Assembly: GCA_022829145.1 (NCBI GenBank)
Contig: CM040758.1
Coordinates: 11,464,128 to 11,528,127, forward strand
DNA length: 64,000 bases
Source: Albula goreensis
Taxonomy: Eukaryota > Chordata > Actinopteri > Albuliformes > Albulidae
Reading direction: 5' to 3'
The notes under the pieces were generated by a model. The model made no database searches, was not told where the DNA came from, and was given only the letters and a program-made list of their open reading frames with translations. The first letter of the stretch is position 1; each line of letters starts with the position of its first letter. Shown piece by piece: positions 33,130-47,000 of the stretch. The translations under genes and the position numbers were made by a program.

Positions 33130-36100
33130 AAGAGGGGGAATCATTTTGCTACATACCGACATTTCGTTTTGTTCAAGCCGCGTAGAAAATACAATGAGAA
33201 CTAGAGTTAATAATTGAGTAAATTTTAAGTATGCTCAACATGTAAAGTACAGTTCACTTCTCCCGTGCAAAACAAAAACTCAGTTTATTAAACTATGTAC
33301 CCCTCATTTTGGTTCATGACCATAAGGTTAAGACAAATGCGCAAAATTGAAGAGGATATCGGGGTGCTTTAAATGGTTAATGATGAAAGTGGAGTGCCTT
33401 TGAAACTTAGTAGACATAGGCCTAGACTTTGAAACTTAGCAACTAGTCTGCATACCGTCATTAAAAGCCTTCCTGCAGGAGTACTGAGCGACAAGGCCTC
33501 TGTGTCGCTATTTTTTCAAAGCCTTGAACCAGGAAACGATATGTCTAAGTCATTTGTAGGAGTATGGTACAGGTGCGTTCATTCTTGATGGTTATATTAA
33601 GCCAAAGATATGCGTGACAATTAAAATGGCAACATAATACGTACACAAAGAAAATTAAAAAATGATCATGTTGAATGATAATGAATGAACGAAGGCCTTG
33701 CACATGAGAAAAGTACTGTACCATACTTGATATAAAACGACCACTTTATGTTCTGTCGCAATTTTAAGTAAATGTATAGTGTTTCAGTACCTGCAATTTC
33801 ATGCATAAGGAAGTATCAGAAACTACACTTGCACAGTAATATTTCTGGTGAATTCTGATAGATGATGCAGCCTTTGAGATTGTAGTTGTTTCAGTGCCTC
33901 CCTGTATGCTAATTGATTTGTCCTTGGTGCAATGATGTGCCCAATCTAATCCTGACTGTGCCAGCACTGACTGTAGGGTCCCATGGGGTAGATGCATAAT
34001 TAGCTAAGGTGTTTCCCAGGCTAAGAATGTTTTAGCTGATCGGTATCCCCAGCCACATTGAAATAGCATCTCCACTGGTTGATCAGATGCCTGCAGAATT
34101 GCTGGGCCTACTGCATGCCGTGTTTCTGTCCTCGCAGGCAACACTTGGTCAGCCTTTTCTGGCGTACTGAGGCATGAACAGCAGGGAGAACTAGCAGAGT
34201 ACATTTCAAATTATGAATGCTGTCCTATGCTCTGATAAACTGATGGAGGATGTTGCGGTAACAGATGGGCCTGAAATATGATGGGACATTGGGAGTAAGA
34301 AAGTAGTTTTAAAAAAACTGAGAAACAAAATAAAACTCTCACTGATTGAGGAAATGCCAATTGAAATTGCATTTTCAGAATTATCAAATCCTTTTGTAAG
34401 AGGTTAAGTAATTATAATGACAGAAATACAGACAGTTATTTGTTGTTTGGTAAGTAACATTGTTTTCTGTGTGAACTGTGATAGAAGCAACATCACTGCA
34501 CAGGTGTAAGTATGCGTTCAGCGACTGAACCACCTTTTCCCCCCTACACACGTCACAAATGGCTCATGAAAAGGTCACTACGTTATAAAAGAGTATGGAG
34601 GAAAAACCTCTATTATACCATGAGTAAAGGCATGGCAAAGGGGTGTGTCTCAGCATGACACAAAGTGGGTGTGTCACACAGTCAATGAATCCAAATTATT
34701 TTGATTTTAATATCCAAATTAGTTAAGCCTAAACTGGACATAGGAAGGTAATAAGCAGTTTCACATATAACCATTAGCATTCTAATGGTCACCCATTTAA
34801 CCTCAGAGTGCAATTACTGGGGGTAATGTGACGGCAGGGTTAATCATTCAGGGCCGTTTGCAAATGAATTCTGTGCAGGAAATCCGTTAATCTATTCTCC
34901 TGAGATGCACAAAGGGGGAAAGGACATGTTAGATAAACACACTGTAGTCGTTTAATTAACATTATGTGTGATTATAGATGCATAATAGTTTGTGTCAACA
35001 GGGAGTCCTGTGAAGGACAGAGTGTTAATGTGTCACTTACAAAGGGATTTAGGTCATAGTCACAGACCGTCTGGAAGGGAATGGTTCTGAAAAACAGCTT
35101 ATTAGCTTTCAGTCTCTTTATTCAGTCTATTCAGTGTCAGTCCTCTCCTTATCTCATGTCATATATGTGTAAATGTGGTATTTGCATACATGGATCTTGT
35201 GAATCTGTGTATTTATAATACTTAAAACAAAGGGTGCCATCCAGGTTCACCACTCTGTGTGTGTTTGTCCTGCCAGGTGCACTAATTGTAAACAGAAAAT
35301 GAAAACAGATATTTTACACAGTTTTACCTGTGAAACTGTAAAAGACATGGGGATAAGTGTGAGGTGCTACTGGCACAATCTTTGTCACTGACATTGCAAT
35401 GCTCATTAAAACCTTCCCTAAAGATTACAGTATACTAAATCCCAACATTCCTTTTTACAACAGTGCCATTCAGTGCTCAATTTAGGTATTGCATTTATTC
35501 TTAATCTGTAAAATCACAAATAACTGTTGAGTGTGTGAAATCACTTGAAGTTTTAACACCATATAAAAGACTATGGTGCGGTAGACTTAAAATACATATT
35601 ACAACAGGGGCAAAATATTTAAAATAATCTTGTCTCCATGATAGTATTTCTTGTAGCTTTGAATATGTAACACATACTCAAGTCTATAGCCTATACAGTG
35701 TGTATGGTTTACACTATGAAATGACTAAACCATGACTGGTAATGCAGTTCTATGGAAACAAACCATGAGAAGGTGGTGTGATGCGGCCCAACGGTGAACC
35801 TCTCTTGGACTTGCAGTCTTTGAGCTTCATGTCTCCAGTTTAAGTTCATCAGTGATTTACTTAGACCACACATAAAACCTCCTTTATCTCTCTCTCCTCT
35901 TAATTGCATTGTCTGCTCTCATGGCCACAGTGTGTGGGAATATACAGTAATTAGGCTGACCATGTTATCATCTCTCTCTGTCCAGTGTACCAACCTTGAG
36001 GCCAGCAAAGCCTTAGAGTCTTTGTATTATTGCTTTGCAGTAGCTGCCATAGTTGCACCAGCTCTCTCATTAGCACGTTAGCATGAGTGCTTTGGGTGAC

Positions 36101-39100
36101 TGAATTACAGGAGTTTGATTCTCCTCCACACCGCTGATTATTCTGTTTGACATTAGGGGCTGTTGGGGCAGCATGTCCACATCAATGTGCTCAGTGGAGG
36201 GAAGCCAGGGAACAACATGATGCTAATGAAGATGTTTTATCTTATCTACTCTTGCATTGTCCCCACATTATCAAGATGTAACTCTCTCCAAATGTAGGGG
36301 CTGTGCCAGTTTGATAAAAGACCAGTTTTCAACAACCATTCACAAATTACAGTGATAGCTTTTGTAAGCTTTGGAGACTACTAGACTGTGAGGGGAGCAG
36401 CACTTATGCTTATCTGTATTAGACTGAGCTTTTAATGAAACTAATGTAAAAATTTGCATTTCCTCACAGAGCTCCCCATTTATCATCAAAGTTTAAGTGG
36501 AGGGTGGGTTGCCTCTCATTTTTGGGATTATGATAGCTCTACGAGTTGATGCTGACAGTGACATGAGCATAAAGACATGACAGAGACAGTAAGCCTGCAG
36601 TTGACCTGCTCTAATTGACCAAAGTCATCCCATTTGCCGTCACATAAAACTCTTAGTGTCAGTTTTACGTAGGGACATCTGGAAACAATGAGTGATTCAT
36701 TTCTGCCACCAGGTCTCCATTCTCTTCGAGTTGTATGGTAATTTAAGTGTCTGCAATCAGACGAAAATGCTCGATGAATATGCAATATGCTCACCAGGCT
36801 AACAAGAGTAAGAACTACTAGTGCGTCTGGGTCTTTCTCACTGCTGAAGAACAGAAATTAACTTTGTACACACTTATATTTATAATTTTTCCTGTAAAAT
36901 CTTGTAAAATAATGACAAATAGTAAGGAAATTCACATCATAGAAGTTTACTGCAACAATATTCATTATTAAATAATGTTTTCATATGAAATGAGTTTTTT
37001 TATACACTTCCCAAATGACAAACCTGTTTTTTGTTCTTCAGAGGGCATTTTTTTTACAGGGTTGGTGCCTGAATATTGTGTGTGACATGATCTGTAAAAA
37101 GACACACAAGCTGTGGATCTTGGAACAGTGATATGAGCACATTGCCTCATTTAATGGCAATAGATCACAGATATTCATTATTCAAGCTGCAAATCTCCCC
37201 ATATCATTGCTTAGCCTCACCTCACCTCTGTTGTATTCTGTGCATTTTTAGTGGCAGTGATGTTTGTAAATGAAACAGCGACATTAAATAATGACATGCA
37301 ATTTCAATCCTATAATCAAAATGCATATACTCAGGGAAAAATTCCAGCCTAAAATAAATACATAAAGACAAACTTTTCTGAACCAGCACTGGTTTTATTT
37401 GTGAGACTCAAACTTTTTTCATGATCTGTTTGATAAAGAAAGACCATAGTCAAAAGCATGAAAGTGGTGAAGGCAGATGAAAGAGGTCCCCCTCTCTTCT
37501 CCTTAATGCTGATGTCCTTCACAGTGATTGGCTCTGCTCAGTACCTCTCACTCTCTCTCATCCTGTGTGACTGGCTGCAATGATACATTTACTTCATTTT
37601 TGCTTTTATGTGTGAGAGCCTCAAAGGCATCACTAGTTCCTCCCTTACGATGACTGTCAGACCATCAAAATCACATGGCGGATAAACTCTGTTGTATTTA
37701 TCTCACATCGTAGAGGGAAATATCCCCCCAAAATGGCAAGTAATATGTTTATTCTTGTCTGAACAGTGGGGTTTAAATCTACATGGGGTAAATATTCATT
37801 CTGAAATATGATTGGTGTAAACTGTTGATTTATTACTTAATTACAATCCCTGAACCCAATACAAAAGGCAGAGCCAGTCCAACACAATGCACAGCTAAAA
37901 ACGCAAGCAGCTTGTTGAATTCTAAACAAACACCATGTGGAGTTTCTCACAACAGAGGGTGCTGGTGGTAGATTATGTGCCTGTAGCCACCAAAGTAAAA
38001 ATAACAGTCAATTTCAGTGTTTGCTGCTGGCTGTTTTAACTTCAATCTCAAAGAACACTGGTTTTATCTTCACACACAATGGAGCACAAGGGGAATTACA
38101 TCTTCTGCCGCTCCTGCTCCTGTGATAAGACTGTTATCTTTAGATAGCCATTTCTATATACTGAGTTTTGTTTGTATTGATAAATTATATGTATGATATT
38201 TGTTTATCAGGTGTACATTATAATTTTTAGCATTATCTCACTTGTTTCTCACTGGTGTTCTTTACCAGAAACAAAAGCAAGTGAGGTCTCTCATTCTGAG
38301 CAAAAATAGAAAGATTTGAATGTTTCAGTTAAGTATAGACGATGCTGGTTTACACTGAAAAGTGGGCATGTTTGTTTATATGTCACATAGTGTCACTCTT
38401 ACAAACACTATAGAGATTTTTTCTTTGTGACCATGATGAGAAGACCTCATTCCTTGAGATTTGCTTTACAATGTGTTAATTTAATTGACCAGAAGAGGGT
38501 GCTACAGCTCAAACTCAGGTCTGAGCCCTCATTTCACTCAAGTTGAAGTGGTGGAGTTCAGTACTGTCTGTGAGACATCAATATGGCAATCATTGTTCAG
38601 TAAGCGAGCAACTAGCTCCCTTGCCTCCCTTGCCAGGGTACTTTGGGGTTTAGCTGTGTGCACCAATGGTTTACTCATACCCTGAGCATTAGTTTGCTGG
38701 TAGACCCACCCTCTAGATCTCACGGCCAATCATCTCTCAGAATGAGTACATTATTTGCGTGGAAAAACAATTTGATGGTAAAGAAGGTCTTCTGAACTGA
38801 AGGAAATTATGCTTTTATGCAGGATGACAGAAAGAGTTCTCAGTAAAATAACATTTATCCCCCGGTGTCTCTGTGTGGAAATGTTTCTGTGCTCAGTTCA
38901 GTGTTCAGTGTAAAACATAATCAACTCTAATCAGTAAGGATATGATTGATCCCCTTGCAAGTGTTTCCACTCTAATGTGCTCTGGTGATGTTTCCAGCTT
39001 AAGAGATGTGAAGTAAACTCCTTTAAGAAACACTATAAGTCTTTGAGCCATTGATTTTCTGTCTCCTTCATATTTGTTACAAGCAGTAGGGCACACATTT

Positions 39101-42100
39101 AAAACAAAAGTTACAAAGTGCCAAGTGGCAGTGTAGTATAATAGTAGGGATCTGGGCTTATAGCGCAGAGGTTGCAGGTTTAGATCCTGCTCCTTTAGTA
39201 CCAGGCAAAGTTGGTATAGATAAGTGTATCTGCTAAATGCCTAAAACATAAGTGTGAGTAGGATATAGTTTCTTGGAGGCCATGTCTGGTGATGAAATGT
39301 GTCTCTGTGTTCTTACACAAAACACAAAGGCCTCTTGGTGCCATATTCTCTGATCCGTTGGAACCAGTGGCTAATATAGGGCTCACATTGACATCATTTC
39401 CATAACGTTACTAAAATATTTGCAAGGCAGCACCTAATCAATAAACAGTGAAGCCCAATTATGTGAAATGCAAATCATATACTCACACATTACCAAGGAC
39501 ACGGATGGCCTCTGCTTGCAAAAATCTGTAATTATAATATTTTGAGCCACAAGCTATTTCAGCTGTGGTGACGTCTTGCATCTGAGAAAATATGTACATT
39601 TTGTACTTCTAAAATTTGCAGTGAAATGTTTTCAGGGGCTTATGAAAAATGTATGTATCTTTTCAGGATTTTAATCAATGTACAGAAATAACATGTATAA
39701 TTAAGGGAAGGACACAGCTCTCTTGGAAGAGAGAGTCACTCCCTCAATGCCAACTTTGAGGTGTTCTTACAAGTCGCAACTACATATTAATATTTGTATT
39801 TATTTTAGTTAATGTTTGTTGATAGGGATAGATGCATGTATCCATACATGAAAAATGTGAGGTATCACAACATATACAGCATGTCTATAATGTATAATGC
39901 AATTTAATTGTACATATATCATAATAATTCATATTATACAAATAATATCGTAATAAATCAGTTAGCTATTTATTGAAAGATTATAACCAGAGCTGGTCTC
40001 TAGGCTATAAAAAAGTGTACAGAATATACCCACTTGAAGTTCTGGGGATGTACAGTATATCCACCTATTAGCCTTATTACCATTAACACAAATGAGTTTG
40101 AAGTGACCGTATTCCCAACTCCTCAGACAGAATACTTACCCCCTTAGCTACCATTACTCCATTAGTTACAATGAGGCTGTACTATAAACTTCACTAAAGG
40201 ACTTCTGCTTTTTCATTGCCTGTCTAAATGATTTTTCCTGTAGTTCTGTGGTAATACTCTGTCCCATACTTATAAACACAGCTTGGTGCTCACCCTCCCA
40301 GCTCCGCTGTGGAACTGTCCTGAGATAGAGACTTCCACGCAGTAAAAATTAATAACTTCTGTCAAGCATCGAGAGCATTGTCTTATTAAACCATGAGGGT
40401 CCATTAAGAAAGCTTTACACAATAACGTCCACCAGCAGGTGAACTCAGATCGGATTATAAGAGCCAAAGGATGATGGTGAAGGAGTTTTAATGAAGCGGA
40501 GACTGATGTGGACGTGAGTGGGAACAGGAAGTGGGACGCCGCTCCGGATGGATTTAAAGAATAACTCCTTAACCTGCCAGGTGGGGAGAATAACTCCACA
40601 GTATCACTGCCTCCAGTGTGGACAGGAAGAACACAAGGCATTGCCAATGACTGATAAATCTTTAATACCAAAAAATGTGTACAAGAGTTCTGATAGAAAT
40701 TACAAGTTATTTGGACAAAATACACATACAATTCCATTTTACATCCTCAAACCCTTATGCTTTTTTTGTTTTGCAAAACCAGTTATGGATATGATACAGA
40801 GAATATTAGGAATAAAAATTGAGAGAAAGTGTCATTCTGTGTAATAACACGCACTACATCCATGGAGATACCAGTGCTGCACTGTAAAACAGAAGTGCTT
40901 CAAGTTTCTGCTGATGTCTGATAAACAGCAATTCTGCTGCTATGACAACAGGAGAATGGTTTCTCCAGGTGCATGTTTTGTTTGAAGTGGCATGCCGATT
41001 GACCAAACAAAAACCCCAATATTACGAATAAAAAATGTATTCACAATAATTTTCCGCTTATTTTGACAGAAACAAAAGATGAACTGGAGCATATTTGTCA
41101 TGGTATTATAACACAGATCTTCAACAAACTCAAGGAAAAACCCTTTCATCGCACATAAATGGGACATAACCCATAAGACTGACAGACGGCTGAGAAGACT
41201 CACCCCTCCAAAACCCCATTCAGTAGAACAGACAACCTGTGACTCTTTCTATAAGCCCACAAATAATGGGTGTCTTTATAAAAAACTACTATGCTTTGTG
41301 CTATGTAAAATGTAGCACTCAAATGTGATCATTGTTAAATGTTAGGGAAGCAGCTGAACGATATCTTGACTGCGCCAGATTTTACTAGCATTGCAACGCT
41401 GAAATGACTCTCCTTTCTTTCCGTCATGAAAACTTCTGCGCTTATTACAGAATCTCATGTTCACTGAACCAGTAACCTTGTAATTATAGCACGTTCACAG
41501 GTGCTCTCCTTTAAGTGGACATGCATTCATTGAGCATTTATGGGTCGCCTGCCCCACAATGCCCCTCCTGACCCCATGGTCTGTGAGGACAGGTGGATTA
41601 TGGGACATCACATTCACATACAGTATATAACTAATAAAATGTCTGGTGGGTTATAAAACAGATTATGAGTGAAAGGCCATTGTTTCCTGGAGGTAGAGTG
41701 AACTGCGAACTGATTTGAATACAGTATGTCTGCAGGTAACTGTCTTAGAACAGCAATCATTAGTGTATTTTATGGTCATGCTGTCTCCTCATGGTCAGAT
41801 ATCACTGCTCCCTTTTTAGGTACAATGTTCTAGAACTGGGGCTCCCAAACTTTTGAGGCATCACTTTCAGTGAGCCATCTCTATAAAAGTGCAGCATCAT
41901 GTGAAAATATGAAAAGTGATTCATTTAACACTGAACCAGCACGAAAGGCTTATTCATCCCCAATGCTAAAGAGACACCGTTTTACACCCAAACAAACATG
42001 CACTGCTTTCTCCTTTTTAGACATCAGTGCAGTTACAAATTCACCACTGTGGCCCCAACATTACAGAAATTATATCCAGCATCATAACTGAATTATAGTC

Positions 42101-42954
42101 TTAATTTAGAGGACTCTACTGAATTCATTGAAAAAAGACTTTGTTGAGAGATTAAGTTTTACATTATAGTATGGCTGGAGGCTGAACACTTAATGAAACA
42201 CTGTACAGTTTATGCAGAGGGTACAGTGATACTCCCTAGCACACGATCATAACTGACCCAGATAATCTGTAAATACCCACTGCTGTTCAGTATTCCTCTT
42301 ATAATAACACATTTCCCTCTGGGTCTGCAAAATGCAACACCCTGAGTTCTTGTACTGATTTTGATAAATTTGCATTATAAATATTAACTTAAAAACAAAA
42401 TGGGCATTCATATGTGCCTGCACACTTACCTGGTACATGCAAACTGAGATTGTGACTTCTGTTTAATCTGTTTAATGTGTATTAGTTAATAGAAAAAACA
42501 AGAAAATGTATTTTTCCTTTCTCCTTCAGGTTGGAAGCACTGTATTGTACGAGAAGACATAAAAAGCTAAACAATCTGAAATGAGTTTTTACAGGAAAAG
42601 TCTCTTGGGGGGTTATTTACAAGTGAAGGGATCATGCTCTTGGTGTGGAGGTCTTCAATAAGAAATAATATCACACAAAAACATCAAGGAACATTTTTTT
42701 TCATTATGCTGACTTCTGCAAGCAATGGTTTGAAAATATTTTTGGGAAGTGAAGATGTTTTATCAGGGAAAAAATGTTGCTGCTCCTATTTCAGGAAAAT
42801 AGGGCCAGCTTCCTCTCAAAGAAGTATCCAAAATCTAATCTGCCTGCAAAAATGCTGTGTCTTTACATGTAAGCAGTCATTTCAAAGTGCCAGTCAGAGA
42901 GGGTCAGTGTTTAATGGATGGCAACAGGGTCCAGAGAGAGCTGGGGGCTGAGTC
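33130..42954. other. psip1-bnc2 interval, including the probable bnc2 3' UTR
   Basis: About 9.8 kb of AT-rich sequence without a recognisable coding exon. Long bnc2 3' UTRs are known in vertebrates, so the part nearest 42,954 is probably transcribed from the minus strand. Several minus-strand AATAAA signals exist (for example at 39,969 and 39,799) but I cannot choose among them. A SINE remnant lies at 39,123. The longest open frame, 155 codons on the minus strand at 40,270-40,737, shows no family signature. Human CCDC171 would occupy this position and is not visible. Confidence 0.6.
39123..39245 (+). mobile_element. tRNA-derived SINE remnant
   Basis: The head GGCAGTGTAGTATAATAGTA resembles a tRNA A-box region and GGTTGCAGGTTTAGATCC a decayed B box. 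The tail reads GATAAGTGTATCTGCTAAAT, close to the conserved 3' tail shared by many fish SINEs and their partner LINEs. The body is short, so this is a truncated copy. Confidence 0.65.
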
Positions 42955-43738
42955 TCATTCGCTCATAGCTGTAAAAGGAATGTTTTTGAGCAGTCTGGCG
43001 TTCTCGCTGTGTCTGTTTTGCTCGTGCGGGGAGGAAGTGAGCATCTCGCAGCGGGACGAATTGCAGTGGTGTGTTTGCCGCAGGTGCGCGGTGTTATAGT
43101 GTATCTGAAGATTGCCTCTGCTGCTGTAGGCTTTGTGGCAGATGTGGCACGAAACACTCTCACTGCTGCCCCTGGAGGTGCTAAGCAGTGCTGCAGAGTG
43201 GGAGGGGTCACACTTGGATGGGGAGGAGTTATGTGATGAGGGGGAGGAGTTGTGGGAAGAAGGGGTGGAGTCATGGGTCAAGGAAGAGGAGTCACAGGGC
43301 TGCCCGTTGGATGCTCTGCTCCCACAGCCCCGCCCTTCCACAGCTCCACCATCACACAACCCCTCAGCCCTTTGGGAGACGTCCTCTCCTTCACTGTCGA
43401 CCTCCGGGCTCTGTAGCTGGGCTCCTCCATCGATCTCTGGGTCTGAAGCACCAGACGAGTGCAAGCTGTCGCTGGTCCATGTTCTGGAGGTGGCACTGAG
43501 GTCCAGAAGAGGAGGGCCTGTGGAGGGCTCAGGGGAGTGCTGGCTGCATCCCTTCGTGTAGGAAAACTCGCCATCCGCTCCAGTCTGTCCCGGCATCTCC
43601 CCCTCAGCTCTTACGGACTCCAGAGCCCGCTCATGACCGCTGTAGATGGGGGGTAGCAGAGAGTGGTGGGGGTCCAGGTCCGTGTGGTCCAGGTCTTTGG
43701 TCAGCAGCTTCCGATGCAAGTTCATATTGGAGCTGTGC
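42955..43738 (-). CDS. bnc2: bnc2 last exon (zinc-finger pair 3)
   Basis: Acceptor CACAG at 43739, then codons [15 protein letters not shown] completing the second zinc-finger pair; TGA stop at 42957-42955. The middle is a Ser-rich linker with repeated [15 protein letters not shown]. Pair 3 begins [20 protein letters not shown] with all four ligands of its first finger. In the second finger the two Cys (CNSSRC) and first His (NRHSEN) are kept, but the last His is Leu, codon CTC. The protein end, [10 protein letters not shown], aligns with the human end. Confidence 0.9.
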
Positions 43739-44053
43739 CTGTGACCGAAGGACTACATTCATTATCACAGACATTATAACATAAGAGCTGCTGTACCTAT
43801 CAACTACCCTGACCAGCTATCTCTAATAAATACAATTCAGCACTGAGTACATTTCATGCTGCTGTTGGCTGCTACATGCACCTAAATAAACCAGAGGCCA
43901 CTTTGAGAATGATTCCAGTGGCCAAAATTGTATATTATGTATGTCTTGTCGGAAACTAGTAGTTAGCAATTGTTTGCAGTTGCTCTTGTTTCAGTATTTA
44001 GGCATAGTGAGACTGAAGGCTCCTCCAAGCCTCAATAAAGTTTAAAGCAGAGT

Positions 44054-44089
<36 letters not shown>

Positions 44090-47000
44090 AGTGAGAGAGA
44101 GACTGTGAGGCTTTGCTGTGAGATTTAACTAACTTCATTTTTAGGCAGCTGTTGTGGGTTCTCCTGTTAGGTCTGTCAGGTGCTTATTGAAATGAGGTGC
44201 GAAGTGGAGGCCAGTTAGCACTGCATACTTGAGCTCATTAAGTCTGTGTGATAGCAGTGTAACAGTTGTTTATGTTAAATTAACCCCGCTTAAATTTGTT
44301 ATTAGTCGGTGCACACTGGCACAGGACTTGTTGCCGTCTAACTGTCAAACCCACTGTTAAATGTATGAACTTTGATGTTTTGGATTGGTACCGAGGTTCC
44401 AAAAAATTTTATTCAACCTTAACTGCAGTTATTTCAAAACTGAAATAAAATTTGGGTCTTAAGTGTATTATTAATTTCCCCATTAACACTGAAAGTACTT
44501 ATTTGTGCTTCTTTAAGGAAAGTATATCACTAATTATTACCCATAATGGTATTAAATATTGGCATTTCATAGATATTGTAGATTAGGTCCAGAGTGACTT
44601 GCGGAGTAATTGGTATTTTACATCACCCGTTTATGCAGCTGGACATTTTCACTGAAGCAATTCAGGTAAAGTTGCCTGAGGGTAAAACAACAGTGCTTAG
44701 CTGGGAATTAAATCTGCAACCTCTGAGTTACAAGTCCAGCTCCCAAACCATTTCATACAATGCTGGTATTGTAACAAATCTTTATGAATATTTCCCATTC
44801 AGTAGCACATTTGTATGATAAGAGGGTTATTGCTGCTGTGTTTTTACAGTGATGCTTTGTTTAGAGTTATGGTCAGATTTTTTTCTGTCAGTTTTTTTCC
44901 TGTACTGGCGTGTTTCTCAAAATGTGCTATACATCTTTCTTGAATTGCTTTTGAAATTAGAGTTCAATACTTTCCCAAATTGTTCAGCTTTTAATACAGT
45001 TTGATGGTTGACAGGACGTGGAAGGCTTTGAGAAGCTGTCTGTGCCAGACAGTAGCAGACCTGCTGCTAATGCCAGCGTATTTCTGGCACGCTACTGATG
45101 CGCTAATGAGCAGAGGCAGCATCTCCTCACCCTCACCTCTGGTCCCGTTAAAACATGCAGCGGTTTGACGGGCTGTGCACCGCTAATGTATGCACCTGTG
45201 TACATGTGTGACAGGTAACCCAGTACAGGTTAACATCACATTATCACCTGAGACTAGCACATGTGCATTCTGCCCTTAGCGGTGACATCACGACCAGCAC
45301 ATTGCATACGCTGAAGGACTCACGTACACAAGACTTAAAGAAACCCTCTGCAACTCAAGAGCCAGTGTGAGAAATTCTGAAAGAAAACTCTCTGCAGCTG
45401 AAGTACTGTAGTAGGTGAACAAAACAAGCATTTTCGGAAGGGTGGCAAAGGTGCAAAACAACTCTCCTTTCAGAGAAAAATCCAATTAGAAGGCCTCTTC
45501 AGTGGCTATTTTCCCACTTCTGTCCACTCAAGAACTCAAATGCGGTTATGATTAATATGGCGGAAACTGCGGTACAGTTGCTATAGGGCCATACCATGAA
45601 TACACAAAGTGGTATTCCCAGTGCAGGTAGAGAATATAGGAACACATATAGGAATACAAATAGGGCTTAGCTAGGGCTCAGGTCAGGGCCACATAGAATG
45701 GGTTTCATTCATTTAGTTGCACCTATTTCCTTTACACAGACTTATGACCCCTGCTTATTAGTGATGTTGTTTCCCTGGTTGGTCAAAATATGTGAATTTT
45801 TTTTTACCAGACTTACATTTACTTTAAACAAATTTATAATGGTGGATTATAGCAGAAACACATGTTTACAGAAATTACAGAAGCAAGCTAGCAATCATTC
45901 CTATCACATTTATCATTCTATAGTTACTATCAGCCAGTATCTAACTCATGCAGAACCCTAAAAGATACAGTGTTTTCTCACACAGTATTATCACTGCTGT
46001 GCTGTCTCAAACAATGCTATGTCCTGTCTTATCTCATGTGTGTTACAGTGAGACAGTGTTATATCAAACTATGTGATCTCCAGTGTATTTTTGGTGCATT
46101 ATCTGTGACAGTGGTGTGATTTATAGTGTGTTTTTAGATGTGCTCTCTCACGCAGTGTTATCCCTGGTGTAGCGTCTCAGGTGTCTGCGGAGGACTCACC
46201 TGTCTCGGCTGCGTCGGGAGGGGAATGCAGCGCTGCAGCCGGCCAGTGTGCACACATGCATCTCCTTCAGGTGCACGTTTTTATAGTGCAGCTTCACACT
46301 GTAGGAGCTCTTGAAGCTCTTCTTGCAGACGTAGCAGGTCCTGGGGTGTGGGCCTGAGCTGGGGTCCCGGTCTGAGGGACTGAGGGCGTACCCTGCTGTG
46401 GAGATGAGGCTTTTTCTGTACAGGCCGTGCTGGCCCATGGAGAGCATGTCAAACACGGGTCGCTCAGCTCCTCTTTGATGGAGACCAGTGGCTGGGGCAG
46501 CGAGGGTGAGAAGCAAATTCTGTTCTCCACCTCTTCCCTCAGATGGGCCTGCTCCACCTCTTTCTGGACACCTTCTACCGCTTCCTGCTTCACCTCCTGC
46601 TGAGCTTCACATCCCATTTCTGGCTCCGCCTCCTGCTCCCCCTCCTGCTCTGTATCCATGCTCTCTTCCCTGTCACAGGATATGACCTCAGAAGTGTCCC
46701 TCACACACTGTCCCTCCTGGCCATGGTCTCTGCAGTGCATCTCCTTGTACTCCTGCAGACCGTGCCACAGCAGAGTTGGGCTGGGGCTCCTCTCGCCCTG
46801 GCATGGAGAGTGCTGGCAGCTGCCCCCACTGTTAACACTGGTTCTGGTGCTGTTGCTGTGATGATTGTGGGCATGGCAGTCACCATCAGCGATGTGGTCA
46901 CTGCAGGACCCGTTAACGGCATCTTGATCCTCTTTCTCCTCATACGCATGGGCAGCGCTTATAGCTTCCTTCTCAATTTTCACGGGCATGCTAGATTTGC

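Noticed and set aside
39123-39200. tRNA gene
   Set aside because: The B box is mutated and the cloverleaf cannot be completed; the conserved SINE tail after it shows a SINE remnant.
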